The notes under the pieces are model-generated. The model was not told the DNA's origin. It searched no databases and worked only from the letters and a program-made list of their open reading frames with translations. Position numbers and translations under genes: made by a program. From positions 1,054,001 through 1,118,000 of the forward strand of contig JAACMV010000022.1 of assembly GCA_010909725.1 (NCBI GenBank): a stretch of DNA of 64,000 nucleotides, given 5' to 3'. Shown piece after piece: positions 18,260-27,887 of this stretch; the stretch's first letter is position 1, and each line of letters opens with the position of its first letter. Source of the stretch: Picochlorum sp. 'celeri' (Eukaryota > Chlorophyta > Trebouxiophyceae).

Positions 18260-20593
18260 TCAACTCCACACATCTTTGATGTACTTGGCATCCTTTGTCA
18301 TGGCAGCCAAGAAGGATTCTGCTTCTTTTCGGGATGCCACATTGTCTTTTGTGTCGTCGCCGCATACAATGTCAACAAGAGTATTATGTACATCTCGTGC
18401 CATGGAATGGCCATCTCCACAGATGAAAATATACGCATTCTGGTCGACGATGAGATTGTGGAGGTGGGCAACGTGCTGGCGCATCTTGTCCTGCACATAC
18501 ACCTTTGTGTTTGGTGTTTTCCTTGATTCTGCGACGACAAGTTGATCCAGTGTTCCATCCGCGACGAATGATTCCAGTTCTTTTCCATATAAATAATCCT
18601 TTGTCATGTCTCTGCAGCCAAAGAAGAGCCAGCATTCTGCCTTTTCTGCATTATGTTGCTGCTCAAGCATGTGCTTACGCTGCTGGAGGAATCCCCTGAA
18701 TGGCGAGACGCCCGTGCCTGGACCAATCATTATCCACGGGACATTGAGCGTTGAAGGAGTCGAAAAGGATCCTCCCTTGCGCAGGAAAAGAGGAACTCTT
18801 GGTACAGATTCATTGCCATTTGGCGTAGTGGATGATAAAAACACCTCTGCAGTCTTCTCCAGCCACCATGTTGCAACACCTTTTCTCATGGTCTTTTGCG
18901 GAGTCATATATTCTACTGCCGTAAAAGCTACATCTGCGACATGAGGTGATGATGCTGGCGAAGAAGACACGGAATACATTCGTGGTGCGAGTGGTGGTAA
19001 TGCATCCAACAGCACCTCAAATGGTGGCCTGCAGCTTGCATGCTGCATCAATACATCACAAAAGCCGCAGTGTGATTTCAAAATTCGTTCCATATAATCT
19101 TTACGTCCATCTCGAGAGCATAAATGCATCAATTCCTCCTTTTCTTTTGCATCGGAACAATACTCTGCGAGGACACGAAGGAGAGACTTTTTGGGAGGAC
19201 TGGTCAAGTCTACTCCATGCATGAATGCGGATCTCACTGAGCATGGCCACTTGATGTGCTGACAAGGTTTTGTCTCTGGCATGTCATTTTCAGTACGCAC
19301 ATGCTGTACTGAAAAGCATGCAGTGCCATCCAGACCAAGATGCTTGAGAACAGAATCCACCAAATCAGCATCATTCTCTGGCAACACGCCCAGTGAGTCT
19401 CCTGGACTATACTCAATCCCCGAGTCTGTCAAATCAAATTGCATATGTATCACTCTTCTATCTGGATCCGATGTATCCGTTGTTAAATACATGGCACTCT
19501 TGATGGGAGCAAGGAATGGCTCTGATGCAGAGTATTCCTCACCCATCACGCCCTTGGATTCATTCTGTGTTGCATCACCATCCTTCATCCAAGTCACTTG
19601 GATACTGCATGATGGTAATGGAGCATAGGTATTTTCTTTATTCGATGACGGTGGCACGCGAGCACCTTGGGTTTCCTCAGGCTTTACTGCAGCTCTGACG
19701 GCAGGCAGCAGTCCTTCAATCCACCCGTCAATAATATCTTCCAATCCGTCGACTTCATCCGCTTCTTTCGGCTCATAAAACGTCGTCGCACCAAGTTCTA
19801 AAAATTTATTCTTCAGCACTCGGGGAACATGCATGAATCTGGTGTAATTAGAATCTCCCAACCCAAGACAAGTGAACTGAATCCCACGCAACACGCCCTC
19901 TGTCTGACTCTTTTTCTTTGCATCATTGTAGAATTTCGTCGCATTATCAGGCGCTTCACCATCACCAGTTGAGGATGCCACCCAAATAACACATGGCGTC
20001 TTCTCCTTGCTTAGATTCCCAAATCCCATCTCATTCATCGACACAACTCTTGACGTCAAACCCATTCCTTCAATGCTTGCACTGATATTCTTTGCAACTT
20101 CTGCAGCAGTACCCGTCTGAGACCCATACAACACTACAACTGGATGAGGTTTCGGCGACTTGTGCTTTCTTGCTGCCCGTAATTTAGCCAAAATAGCTGC
20201 CCCTCCAACCACTGGCGCACCATTTCCTGTGGTATCTGTCCCTTCTGCTGGTGCCTTTCCTGAACTATCATTCTTGATATTCTCGGCTTGCGTGTTCTCT
20301 ACACCGCCAATCGTGCCGTCTTGCTCCTTGGAGTCTGTTCCCTTTTCTCCCTCAGTAGCAACCACAAGTTCCTTCTTCTGTTCAGTGTCCTCTCTCTTCT
20401 TGGTCTCTGTGGCAGCGCTCTCAGCCATTGTTTTCATTCTCATAATAAATATCAAACCTAATACAGGTAATCCTATCAGTAAAAATGGAATACAAATCGG
20501 CGCAGCCACCGCAAACATGACAACAAGAATGCTCCCCCTCCGCACCCAAGGGGGCAAAGGATCAGCACCAGTTGGGGTCTCCGTCTGGCTCAT
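18260..20593 (-). CDS. Membrane-anchored diflavin reductase, methionine synthase reductase-like
   Basis: 777 residues, single exon. Order: N-terminal hydrophobic anchor (about residues 21-52), an acidic/Lys-rich linker, an FMN flavodoxin domain (YGSQTGTAAEV at about 156, SSTGDGEAPDNA, LGLGDSNYTRF), a connecting/FAD domain (RMYSVSSSPASSPHV), and an NADPH domain (IGPGTGVSPFRGFLQQR, FFGCRDMTKDYLYGKEL, YIFICGDGHSMARDV). It passes electrons from NADPH through FAD to FMN. The stretch FLELGATTFYEPKEADEVDGLEDIIDGWIEGLLPAVR and the PPKKSLLRVLAEYCSDAKEKEEL helix follow methionine synthase reductase (MTRR) and its relatives more than cytochrome P450 reductase, but the membrane anchor is P450-reductase-like. 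The acceptor protein is therefore unsettled. It closes with a Trp (VWS), unlike the conserved Val-Trp-Ser of classical CPR only in context. Confidence 0.88.
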   Translation of the reverse strand: MSQTETPTGADPLPPWVRRGSILVVMFAVAAPICIPFLLIGLPVLGLIFIMRMKTMAESAATETKKREDTEQKKELVVATEGEKGTDSKEQDGTIGGVENTQAENIKNDSSGKAPAEGTDTTGNGAPVVGGAAILAKLRAARKHKSPKPHPVVVLYGSQTGTAAEVAKNISASIEGMGLTSRVVSMNEMGFGNLSKEKTPCVIWVASSTGDGEAPDNATKFYNDAKKKSQTEGVLRGIQFTCLGLGDSNYTRFMHVPRVLKNKFLELGATTFYEPKEADEVDGLEDIIDGWIEGLLPAVRAAVKPEETQGARVPPSSNKENTYAPLPSCSIQVTWMKDGDATQNESKGVMGEEYSASEPFLAPIKSAMYLTTDTSDPDRRVIHMQFDLTDSGIEYSPGDSLGVLPENDADLVDSVLKHLGLDGTACFSVQHVRTENDMPETKPCQHIKWPCSVRSAFMHGVDLTSPPKKSLLRVLAEYCSDAKEKEELMHLCSRDGRKDYMERILKSHCGFCDVLMQHASCRPPFEVLLDALPPLAPRMYSVSSSPASSPHVADVAFTAVEYMTPQKTMRKGVATWWLEKTAEVFLSSTTPNGNESVPRVPLFLRKGGSFSTPSTLNVPWIMIGPGTGVSPFRGFLQQRKHMLEQQHNAEKAECWLFFGCRDMTKDYLYGKELESFVADGTLDQLVVAESRKTPNTKVYVQDKMRQHVAHLHNLIVDQNAYIFICGDGHSMARDVHNTLVDIVCGDDTKDNVASRKEAESFLAAMTKDAKYIKDVWS

Positions 20594-20820
20594 TGTTCTA
20601 TACTATAGTGTAAGAATCGGTAATGCACAGCAACAAGGCTTTATCTGCGCATGAACACTTTTGCATCATCATGATTTGTCAAGAAACTTTGATGTCGTTC
20701 AAAATGTGCAAAATACGATGCAATACTTCCATCATCATGAATTCATCCGTTCTATATATATTTATCTCTATGTTTTTTAATCATTTAATGGCCCTATTGA
20801 TACTGGAATGAGTCACAGAC

Positions 20821-22095
20821 ATGTTTTCGAAATTTGATCTCGACAATGCAAGCAAAAAATTGGCACAGCGGTCTGAAGAAGCGCATGCGAAAGCGCAACG
20901 CAAGTTGGAAAAGGATAGAATTATAGCAGAGCGTAAGAAGAAGCGAGAAGAGGCGATTGAGAGGGAGATTCAAGAGCGGCGTATGGCTGAGCTACTTCAA
21001 CAAGAGGCAGAGGAACAGGAGAGGGAGAGGTTGCGTGACTTGAACCAAGGCGTGGTGTTCCAGGGAGATCTTCAAGCAGTTCCAGCTCCCGTCACTGTTG
21101 CGGCAGAGAAGGGTATAAAACGATCTGCGGACAAGGCGTTGCTGCCCCCGTCTGTTGGCTCTAGCCTGCTGTCCCAGGATGCCTCAAAGAATGGGGCATA
21201 TTTCTTCCATGTAGAGAATGGATTAGGGCGTCGTACATGTGTTGGATTATTGGAATTTTCATCAGCTGAAGGATTTATCGCGCTTCCACGCAAGGCCGTT
21301 CGGTGTCTATGGGGGCCAGATGCAGACGATGAGTCTGTGTCTGGTACAGTGTCAGTGACGTATAGAAGGCTTCCAAAGGGAACGAGGGTCGTGTTTCAAC
21401 CCCGTTCTGCTCGCTTTCAGGAAGCAATAGGCGATGATATTCGTGATGTATTAGAGCAGTGTTTGTCGCAGCATAGTTGTTTAAGTGTTGGTGATTGGGT
21501 CACTGTGACACATAGGGATGAGGTGTTTGATGTGAGAGTGCGTGAACTAGAACCTGAGCCAAGCGTATCAATCATCGACACAGAGATGGAGGCGGAAGTC
21601 CATCCGTCTATAGAAACAGAAGACAAGATATTGCAGGAGGAGATGGAGGCGCGGAGGAGAATGGAGGAGAGAGAAAAGAGGCGACAGGAGGAAGAAGAGA
21701 TAGAGAGCAGAATGGCACAACGTGCCCAGCAGCATGATGATATGGTGCGGCAAAAGCGAGAAACGCTCCCCGAAGAGGGACTCGAGGATCCGTCTACCGA
21801 TATACATGTGTTGTTTCGATTTCCAAATGGAGAAAAGCATCAGAGACGGTTCTGTCCGTCGGACCCATTGTCTCTGCTCTTCCATGCTGTGGATGCCAAG
21901 GGGGCCAGTGGACTCTTTCCAGGAGAGTATAGGCTGGTGTCACAGTATCCTCGCCATGTATTCAAGTACCAGGATGACACACCTAGCTCACATGGAAGTA
22001 CACCACTAAAAGATGTAGAGTGGTTCTCTCCAGGATCGAGAGTCGTCTTGTTTCTGGAACCCGCATCAGCGACCCAAGACGGGGATGGGTCGTAG
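20821..22095 (+). CDS. UFD1-like N-domain fused to a UBX domain
   Basis: Single exon, 424 residues. The first 75 residues form a Lys/Glu-rich helix (ASKKLAQRSEEAHAKAQRKLEKDR...). Residues about 110-240 read like the double-psi beta-barrel N-domain of UFD1 (KNGAYFFHVEN, GLLEFSSAEGFIALPRKAVRCLW, GTVSVTYRRLPKGTRVVFQP, LSVGDWVTVTHRDEVFDVRVRELEP). A second charged helix follows (about 260-310), and the C-terminus (about 325-420) is a UBX fold: HVLFRFPNGEKHQRRFCPSDPLSLLFHAVDA then FKYQDDT. UFD1 N-domains and UBX domains both dock on the AAA ATPase CDC48/p97 or ubiquitin, so this is probably a CDC48 adaptor in ubiquitin-dependent degradation. The combination in one chain is uncommon. Confidence 0.82.
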   Translation: MFSKFDLDNASKKLAQRSEEAHAKAQRKLEKDRIIAERKKKREEAIEREIQERRMAELLQQEAEEQERERLRDLNQGVVFQGDLQAVPAPVTVAAEKGIKRSADKALLPPSVGSSLLSQDASKNGAYFFHVENGLGRRTCVGLLEFSSAEGFIALPRKAVRCLWGPDADDESVSGTVSVTYRRLPKGTRVVFQPRSARFQEAIGDDIRDVLEQCLSQHSCLSVGDWVTVTHRDEVFDVRVRELEPEPSVSIIDTEMEAEVHPSIETEDKILQEEMEARRRMEEREKRRQEEEEIESRMAQRAQQHDDMVRQKRETLPEEGLEDPSTDIHVLFRFPNGEKHQRRFCPSDPLSLLFHAVDAKGASGLFPGEYRLVSQYPRHVFKYQDDTPSSHGSTPLKDVEWFSPGSRVVLFLEPASATQDGDGS

Positions 22096-22564
22096 ACACT
22101 GCTCCTTCGGTCGGTCGGCTGTCGCCAGCGATGGGTCGCAGCTGACCAGACGAGTGCGCCCGGGTGGAACGCGGCGTGTCAGACAGCGCGAGGGTCGATC
22201 GAACATCCTTGCATCATTTCATGCTCTGATTTCATTGCTTTTAGTCCCATAATATATCATAATTTACATTTTAAGTGGTTTATTGGACAAACGTGGTGCT
22301 ATCCTTTGGGTTTGTGAACGACCAACCACTGGTCGGTGCATTCTGTTGTACGCGTCAGAGTTTGATACGCGTCTCTTTCTGGCTAAAAAGCATTCATCTC
22401 ACCCATATAAATTGAATGGTATAGCTGCATTGGCGTAGATAGAAGCAAGAATAGGTTTCTGGCATTTAGCTCCGCGTTTGGGATTTGGTCGCCGTTATTT
22501 GGTTTATTTCTCTCGAGATCGTGATTATCAATAAGGAAAGAAGTGGTTTTTCTCTCTATTTAAC
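22096..22564. other. Intergenic stretch with GC-rich start
   Basis: 470 bp between two plus-strand genes. The first 110 bp (22096-22205) are clearly GC-richer than the surroundings and contain two variants of a gatgggtcg word; no open frame or RNA gene could be recognised there. The second half is AT-rich and probably holds the promoter of the transporter gene. Confidence 0.5.
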
Positions 22565-24154
22565 ATGCACCACGTCCCAAAAAGCATGATGCGACGTTTT
22601 GGTGGCCTCTCTCGTCCAAGGGCCTTGGGGAGAGCTGCACACGCCTCTGTATCAAGGGCAATGAAGATTGGTGCGCGTGGGATGAATAGTAAGACATACC
22701 AGGATGATGAAAGTGTCGCGATTGTGGATAATAATGGAAAAAGCATGCCATACCGTGCTGTGAAGAACAATATCCTGGTTGTTGCTCCACCAAAAGGTCA
22801 GAGTGTATTGCATGGAGTGATGAAGGAGTTTCCAGACAACGTTGTGGGGACGACCACGGAAGAAAAGGACACGGAGTTTATGGGAGTGCCTGGTTTGGAC
22901 ATGAAGGAAGTGTTGATTCTTGTGGGTATGATCACTGCAGTTTCATTTGTGTGCTCAGTGGACAGGGCAGCCATGTCTGTGGCAATCCTGCCAATGTCTG
23001 CAGAGTTTGGATGGGATTCTTCTGTGAAAGGTGCAGTATCATCGTCTTTCTTCGCTGGATATATGATTACAAATATATTTGGGGGATACTTGGCGACGCG
23101 ATTCTGTCCCAAGGCTGTCTTGGCAGCTGGCGTGATTTTATGGTCCTGCTTTACGATTGAAACTCCTTTTGCCGCGTCCTCCGATTCTCTTTCAACCTTA
23201 TTACTCGTCCGTGGAATCATGGGTATTGGAGAAGGTGTAGCATATCCATCTATTCAGAATATTGTCAGGCATTCCGTTCCTGATTCCATGAGGAGCAGAA
23301 GTCTATCCTTCATATATAGTGGACACCAGCTGGGCACAATTGCATCATATCTGTCTTCTCCCTCCATTATATCCATGTATGGCTGGCAGTCCGTGTTTGG
23401 AATATTTGGAAGTCTGGGATTCGTGTGGCTGTTGGGATGGCTGCCATTGACCCGTCAGGCACAGGGCAATGTTGTAGAGGTGAAGAGAGAAAGTGTCACC
23501 CCTGCTACATCCATTCCCTGGAAGAAGATAGCAACCAGCCCATCTGTGTGGGCTATAGTTGCAGCGCAGGTGAGTGTGGGAATCGGTTCAGGATTGTCAT
23601 TCTCCTGGCTGCCCACATACTTTTCCCAACAGTACGATGTCTCTTCGGATCAAGCAGCATACCTGTGCCTGATTCCTTTTGTGGCAACTGTCGTGGCCAC
23701 AAATATGAGCGGATGGATTGCAGATGGCCTGGTCAACAATGGCCATATGAGTTTAACTCGTACGAGAAAGCTCATGCAAGGTATTGCCAGTGTTGGCCCT
23801 GCCTTGTTCCTATTTCAACTGGCAGCAGAATCACATGCTGGCATTCAACCCAACGTACATGATAGATTGGGTGAAGCAGTTGCGCTTGTCACAGCGTGGC
23901 TTGCCCTTGGTGGATTTTCAGCAGCTGGATATGGTTCAAACCATACAGATTTGTCCAAATCATACAGCGGTATACTGTTTGGACTTTCCAATGGCCTCGC
24001 ATCGATTGCTGGCTCAATAACCATTTATGCAACTGGCGTGATACTCAACAAGAGTGATAATGATTGGGGAATCATTTTTGATCTTGCAGCAATCATCTAC
24101 ATTCTTGGGTCACTCGTGTATGTCAAATTTGCCTCTTGTGAAGAAGAATTTTAG
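22565..24154 (+). CDS. ANTR/SLC17-type anion transporter (major facilitator superfamily), plastid-type
   Basis: 529 residues, single exon, ATG at 22565. About 120 residues of basic, Ser/Arg-bearing leader precede the first membrane helix, long enough for a plastid transit peptide. Then come 12 hydrophobic segments. SLC17/ANTR signatures are CSVDRAAMSVAILPMSAEFGWDSS in the first loop, FFAGYMITNIFGGYLATRF, and GIGEGVAYPSIQNIVRHSVP. Plant ANTR proteins carry inorganic phosphate (Na-dependent) or ascorbate across thylakoid or envelope membranes; animal members carry glutamate, sialic acid or nucleotides. Substrate cannot be read from sequence, and plastid location is inferred from the leader. The convergent RRP42 gene ends 152 bp away. 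Confidence 0.9.
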   Translation: MHHVPKSMMRRFGGLSRPRALGRAAHASVSRAMKIGARGMNSKTYQDDESVAIVDNNGKSMPYRAVKNNILVVAPPKGQSVLHGVMKEFPDNVVGTTTEEKDTEFMGVPGLDMKEVLILVGMITAVSFVCSVDRAAMSVAILPMSAEFGWDSSVKGAVSSSFFAGYMITNIFGGYLATRFCPKAVLAAGVILWSCFTIETPFAASSDSLSTLLLVRGIMGIGEGVAYPSIQNIVRHSVPDSMRSRSLSFIYSGHQLGTIASYLSSPSIISMYGWQSVFGIFGSLGFVWLLGWLPLTRQAQGNVVEVKRESVTPATSIPWKKIATSPSVWAIVAAQVSVGIGSGLSFSWLPTYFSQQYDVSSDQAAYLCLIPFVATVVATNMSGWIADGLVNNGHMSLTRTRKLMQGIASVGPALFLFQLAAESHAGIQPNVHDRLGEAVALVTAWLALGGFSAAGYGSNHTDLSKSYSGILFGLSNGLASIAGSITIYATGVILNKSDNDWGIIFDLAAIIYILGSLVYVKFASCEEEF

Positions 24155-24306
24155 TACTGATTTTTTTCTCCCTCGTTGAAGAAACATGAGCACACAAGGA
24201 AGAAGAATGAAAAACGAATGCACTGTATGTATGAATGCAACCTGGTTTGCTTATTTGCTTTTTTTTTACCGACCAAGAAGATGAAAAAATATATACATGT
24301 TTAATT

Positions 24307-25161
24307 TTATTGTAATTCTCCCGTCAGAAAATCATTCACAGCCTTGTGGCGTGATGCCATCTCCTTGGTGGCCATTGAAATCATGTCAAGCATCAAGGCA
24401 GGAGGAATGCCCTGCCCACGATGCTTGGATACCCCGCACACATGCCCCTCTGGATTCGTCGACACACAAATCACGGCAGTCGAAGCTTCTTCCTCAGCTC
24501 CAGTAAGGTCTAAGGCAACAGCAGCAGTCCCTAAGAGACCCACAGATACTGTCAACGGAACTCGGCCAACATCCAATCGTGTTGCGTGCTCGGGGTCATC
24601 ATCCACCTCAAAATCCTCTTCATCCCCATCTTGCTGTACTTCAACCTTTGGAATTTTTGTATCTTGAAGCGCAGCTTTGCACCCTATACTGATCGCATCA
24701 ATCACAGACCCATCCAAGTCCAAGACCAGAGCATCCACATAGAGCACCCAGCAGGACTTGCCAGGCAATATGCATAAACTGGACAGATCTAAAGGGGATT
24801 CATCCGGCTTTGATCCAAAACCGACACAATACAGTTTCTCGATTGCTGATGCAAGCTCTGCTGATATATCATCCCCTCCTCGTCCTCGAAATGCCGCACT
24901 GGCCACTGGAGAACACTCTACCGAAAACTCGAGACAGCCCAATCCCGGCGTACTCACATCCGGTGTTCCAATCTCAGCCTTTACGCCTACAATAACATCT
25001 GTTCCACCTATTCGAACCCTCGAAGACCCCGCAGCTTGAGCAATGACCCCACAGGTAATTTCTGCATCTCGAGCCTCTATTTGCCGTCTGCCATCGCAAC
25101 GAACATCCTTTGCTACACTCTGGATGATGAACTCCTTTTCAGCGTCACTTATAATTCTCAT
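24307..25161 (-). CDS. RRP42: Exosome complex component RRP42 (EXOSC7)
   Basis: 284 residues, close to the family length. RNase PH fold without a catalytic role in eukaryotes; one of six ring subunits of the RNA exosome, which degrades and trims RNA in nucleus and cytoplasm. Evidence: start with EKEFIIQSVAKDVRCDGRR, then SSRVRIGGTDVIVGVKAEIG, LSSLCILPGKSCWVLYVDALVLDLDGSVIDA and ISIGCKAALQDTKIPKV, the RRP42 order. The insert DGDEEDFEVDDDPE is an acidic loop. The DGRR motif followed by the DALVLDLDGSVIDA strand and helix separates RRP42 and RRP45 from the RRP41 group; the overall reading favours RRP42 over RRP43 and RRP45. Divergent from the pseudouridine synthase gene, with 187 bp between starts. 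Confidence 0.88.
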   Translation of the reverse strand: MRIISDAEKEFIIQSVAKDVRCDGRRQIEARDAEITCGVIAQAAGSSRVRIGGTDVIVGVKAEIGTPDVSTPGLGCLEFSVECSPVASAAFRGRGGDDISAELASAIEKLYCVGFGSKPDESPLDLSSLCILPGKSCWVLYVDALVLDLDGSVIDAISIGCKAALQDTKIPKVEVQQDGDEEDFEVDDDPEHATRLDVGRVPLTVSVGLLGTAAVALDLTGAEEEASTAVICVSTNPEGHVCGVSKHRGQGIPPALMLDMISMATKEMASRHKAVNDFLTGELQ

Positions 25162-25348
25162 GATGTTTTATTTCTGCCACTGGCTTGGCGAACGGTTTCG
25201 TCTGAATGCATGGCATCATGAGACCTTCATCTTCATGTGTCTCTCAGTGCATCAAATATGGATGGATCTTGTCCCAATGGGCTGCTTTTTGCTTATTTTT
25301 TTATGTGTTGATACCAATTAATGGGTCTATGCAGGATAGAATGCGGTG

Positions 25349-26641
25349 ATGGTCGTACAGACAAGGTTGCTGTGCATGTCTGACATGTCCTTGCACCACC
25401 ACATACGAAGAACGTGCCATGGTGCTTTCTTAGCAACATCATGGAGACATAATGTCTACCAAAATGCCATAAAGCAACGCAGAGCCGTGGCATACTCATC
25501 TGATGGGTCCCAAGGTGGTTTGAACAATGACTGTCACATGTTTTCGGTATCAGAGCTGGATTTGAAGGACAATGGTCAGAAACTGCGATTGGATGCGTTT
25601 CTATCGAACAAATTATCTCATCAAGAGACGAGTAGGGCGAGGCTGCAGTCCACCATCAAGCAAGGCAGGGTTCTTGTGAATGGCACTGTCCTCACAAAGG
25701 CATCATATGCTGTCAAAGTTGGAGATACCGTTGAATGTAGTGTGCTGCCGCCTCCACCTCTTCGAGCAGATCCCGAAGATATCAATTTGGACATTGTGTA
25801 TGAAGACGACGATGTGATTGTCATCAACAAGGAGGCTGATATGGTGATGCATCCAGCACCTGGTCATACAAGTGGCACCATGGTGAATGCGTTATTACAC
25901 CATTGTGGCTTGGAATCTGTTGAGTTAGATGGTAATGATGCGGGATCGCTTGTAGCGGATCGAGATGAAGACCAGGGAGGCGTGTCTCTGATGCTAGCCT
26001 CTTCATCTGGGTCTCAGAATGTGATTCGACCAGGAATAGTACATAGATTGGATAAGGGCACGACAGGATTGGTTGTTATTGCAAAGACAGATGTAGCTCA
26101 TGCATCATTGTCTGCTCAATTTAAAGACCGGACTGTCAATAGAACGTACCTGTCACTGACACTGGGTGTTCCTACACCATCAAAAGCTAGAATACGTACA
26201 AATATTGGCAGAGATTTCCGCGATCGGAAAAAAATGGCTGCATTTGAGTATGCATGTACACGGGGGAAGTCAGCTGCGAGCAACTATACTGTGTTGGAAA
26301 CATTGGCATCAGGCACAGCAGCGCTGGTATCATGGAAGCTGGAGACGGGACGGACCCATCAGATACGAGTCCATGCCAAACACATCCGCCATCCATTATT
26401 CGGTGATGATACATACGGCGGCTCTGTCTCTTCTGCAACGAGGGTCATTGGACAAGGTAAATCTGCTCGAATAGCCCAGGTACACAAGCTTGTACAAGTA
26501 CTGAACAATCGCCCAGCACTGCATGCACAAACCCTTGGGTTTGAACACCCAACCAGACCAAATAAAGAACGACTTGTATTTTCATGTGATCCTCCAGAAG
26601 ATTTTGCACTCGTTTTACAGTCATTGCGTCATGAATTGTAA
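25349..26641 (+). CDS. RluD/RluA-family RNA pseudouridine synthase with S4 domain
   Basis: 430 residues from ATG 25349. A 60-70 residue N-terminal leader (basic, with His/Arg/Ser) suggests import into plastid or mitochondrion. Then come an S4 RNA-binding domain (SRARLQSTIKQGRVLVNGTVLTKASYAVKVGDTVEC, about residues 90-130) and the catalytic domain. The family motif is GIVHRLDKGTTGLVVIAKT (catalytic Asp in HRLDKGTTG, near residue 231), with WKLETGRTHQIRVHAKHIRHPLFGDDTYGG as the later conserved block. It isomerises uridine in rRNA, as bacterial RluD does in the large subunit. The gene ends 20 bp from the convergent gene at 26662. Confidence 0.9.
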   Translation: MVVQTRLLCMSDMSLHHHIRRTCHGAFLATSWRHNVYQNAIKQRRAVAYSSDGSQGGLNNDCHMFSVSELDLKDNGQKLRLDAFLSNKLSHQETSRARLQSTIKQGRVLVNGTVLTKASYAVKVGDTVECSVLPPPPLRADPEDINLDIVYEDDDVIVINKEADMVMHPAPGHTSGTMVNALLHHCGLESVELDGNDAGSLVADRDEDQGGVSLMLASSSGSQNVIRPGIVHRLDKGTTGLVVIAKTDVAHASLSAQFKDRTVNRTYLSLTLGVPTPSKARIRTNIGRDFRDRKKMAAFEYACTRGKSAASNYTVLETLASGTAALVSWKLETGRTHQIRVHAKHIRHPLFGDDTYGGSVSSATRVIGQGKSARIAQVHKLVQVLNNRPALHAQTLGFEHPTRPNKERLVFSCDPPEDFALVLQSLRHEL

Positions 26642-26661
26642 TTTATTTGTTCAACACTCTA

Positions 26662-27366
26662 TCAAGAATCCACATCCATCCTCATGGCATTGTCTGTCGG
26701 ACACATATTGCCTTGATTTTCCTCCTCCTCCATGCTACTCTTGGTCACTAATGATGACCCTCCAACATATGGCACAATAGCCATGCAATGAGGTGCCATG
26801 TAGTCCTCATCTCTACTCGCATTCTCCAGTCTCTCATCCATGCGTATACTCTGGGATGGATTTGGCACCGTGATCATATCACGTGGATACCAATCGTGCC
26901 GATGATGATGATACCCTGGAGGTAAATGCACTTTGATTGCACCCACACCATCCTTCAACACATCACTGCCTGTCCCTATTCCAGACATGGATGCATCATC
27001 ATCATTATTATTACTATTATTGTCTTTGTTTGTCGTATACATGTGTGGATCCTCACGACTCCTGCCCTCATCATCTATTGTTGTGGCAGAAGCCATGTCA
27101 GCCCCACCAGGAAATGCTGCTGTCATCAACCTCTTCGCACGGTCGTCATCGTCACTATATAAGATTCCATCCCATTCATCCCTCGACCGCCTTCTTCCTA
27201 CTCGTGTCATTGTCACACCCTGCTGACCCATCATGTCCCCCACACCCAACTTCTCCTTCTTCCTCCTCCTCCCCCACAGCACTTTCGTCAAACCCTGAGC
27301 AACCGCACCATCACCGCTCGAGTATAGAGAATTCTCATACTCTCTATCACGTTTCTTCACCATCAT
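26662..27366 (-). CDS. Hypothetical low-complexity protein
   Basis: An open frame extends from GTG 27429; the first ATG is at 27366 and gives about 234 residues. The sequence is hydrophilic: a Lys/Arg-rich start with RRRKK and RRRSRDEWDG, then DDDDRAKRL, an Asn/Asp run (NKDNNSNNNDDD), a His-rich GYHHHRHDWYPRD, and an acidic end closing on MRMDVDS. No signal peptide, membrane segment or known domain is visible. RRRKK and RRRSR could act as nuclear localisation signals (inference). The ordered end VPNPSQSIRMDERLENASRDEDYMAPHCMAIVPYVGG is the least repetitive part. The frame could be noncoding, but its position between well-supported genes and its compact 3' spacing favour a real gene. Confidence 0.5.
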   Translation of the reverse strand: MMVKKRDREYENSLYSSGDGAVAQGLTKVLWGRRRKKEKLGVGDMMGQQGVTMTRVGRRRSRDEWDGILYSDDDDRAKRLMTAAFPGGADMASATTIDDEGRSREDPHMYTTNKDNNSNNNDDDASMSGIGTGSDVLKDGVGAIKVHLPPGYHHHRHDWYPRDMITVPNPSQSIRMDERLENASRDEDYMAPHCMAIVPYVGGSSLVTKSSMEEEENQGNMCPTDNAMRMDVDS

Positions 27367-27552
27367 CCCTTCCTTCCTACAACTGCACTGGCTCTTGTAT
27401 TTCCTTTCCTTCAAGCCATAGCCTCTCACTGTATTAATGCTCCATTGGAAATGTCTCTCGTCATTATGTATCTAAAAAATACCCAATTGAATAATGCATT
27501 GGATGGTTGGGTGTCCGTCGTACATCATGCATTGGTGATTGGTTCATTCCGA

Positions 27553-27633
27553 AAGATCTTTCTAGAAGATCTCTAGATCTTTATAAATAAAGATCTGGCC
27601 AGATCTCCGCGGAGATCCAGATCTGGCTTCGCT
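27553..27633. repeat. Cluster of AGATCT palindromes
   Basis: In 80 bp there are several nested inverted repeats: AGATCTTTAT (27575-27584) with ATAAAGATCT (27587-27596), a perfect 16-bp palindrome GATCTCCGCGGAGATC (27602-27617), and flanking AGATCT words (27554, 27568, 27601, 27620). It lies in the divergent gap (27430-27887) between the low-complexity gene and the ARC6-like gene. The rest of that gap is AT-rich with no gene. Confidence 0.85.
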
Positions 27634-27887
27634 CGAGAGCGCACAGATTGACTCAATCACATCATCGCATGGGTGTTTCTGTCCTTGCTCCCATCTGGGT
27701 CCCGATCCATCAGAAAAAAAATTAAAAATTTTAGTAGACACGTATGTTCAATCAATCTGGGTTGATCGATCAACTGATGCGTGGGATTTGAGCGAATCTA
27801 ATCTCAAATAGAAATATTCAACCCTTTGTTCTACGTCACGTGTTGACTCATAGATTAGAAATAAATTCCTAGTACTATAGTTACTTG

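Noticed and set aside
26937..27437. Plus-strand frame of about 166 codons rich in His, Ser and Pro
   Set aside because: It is antisense to the low-complexity minus gene and is built from the same repeats; no ATG context or domain.
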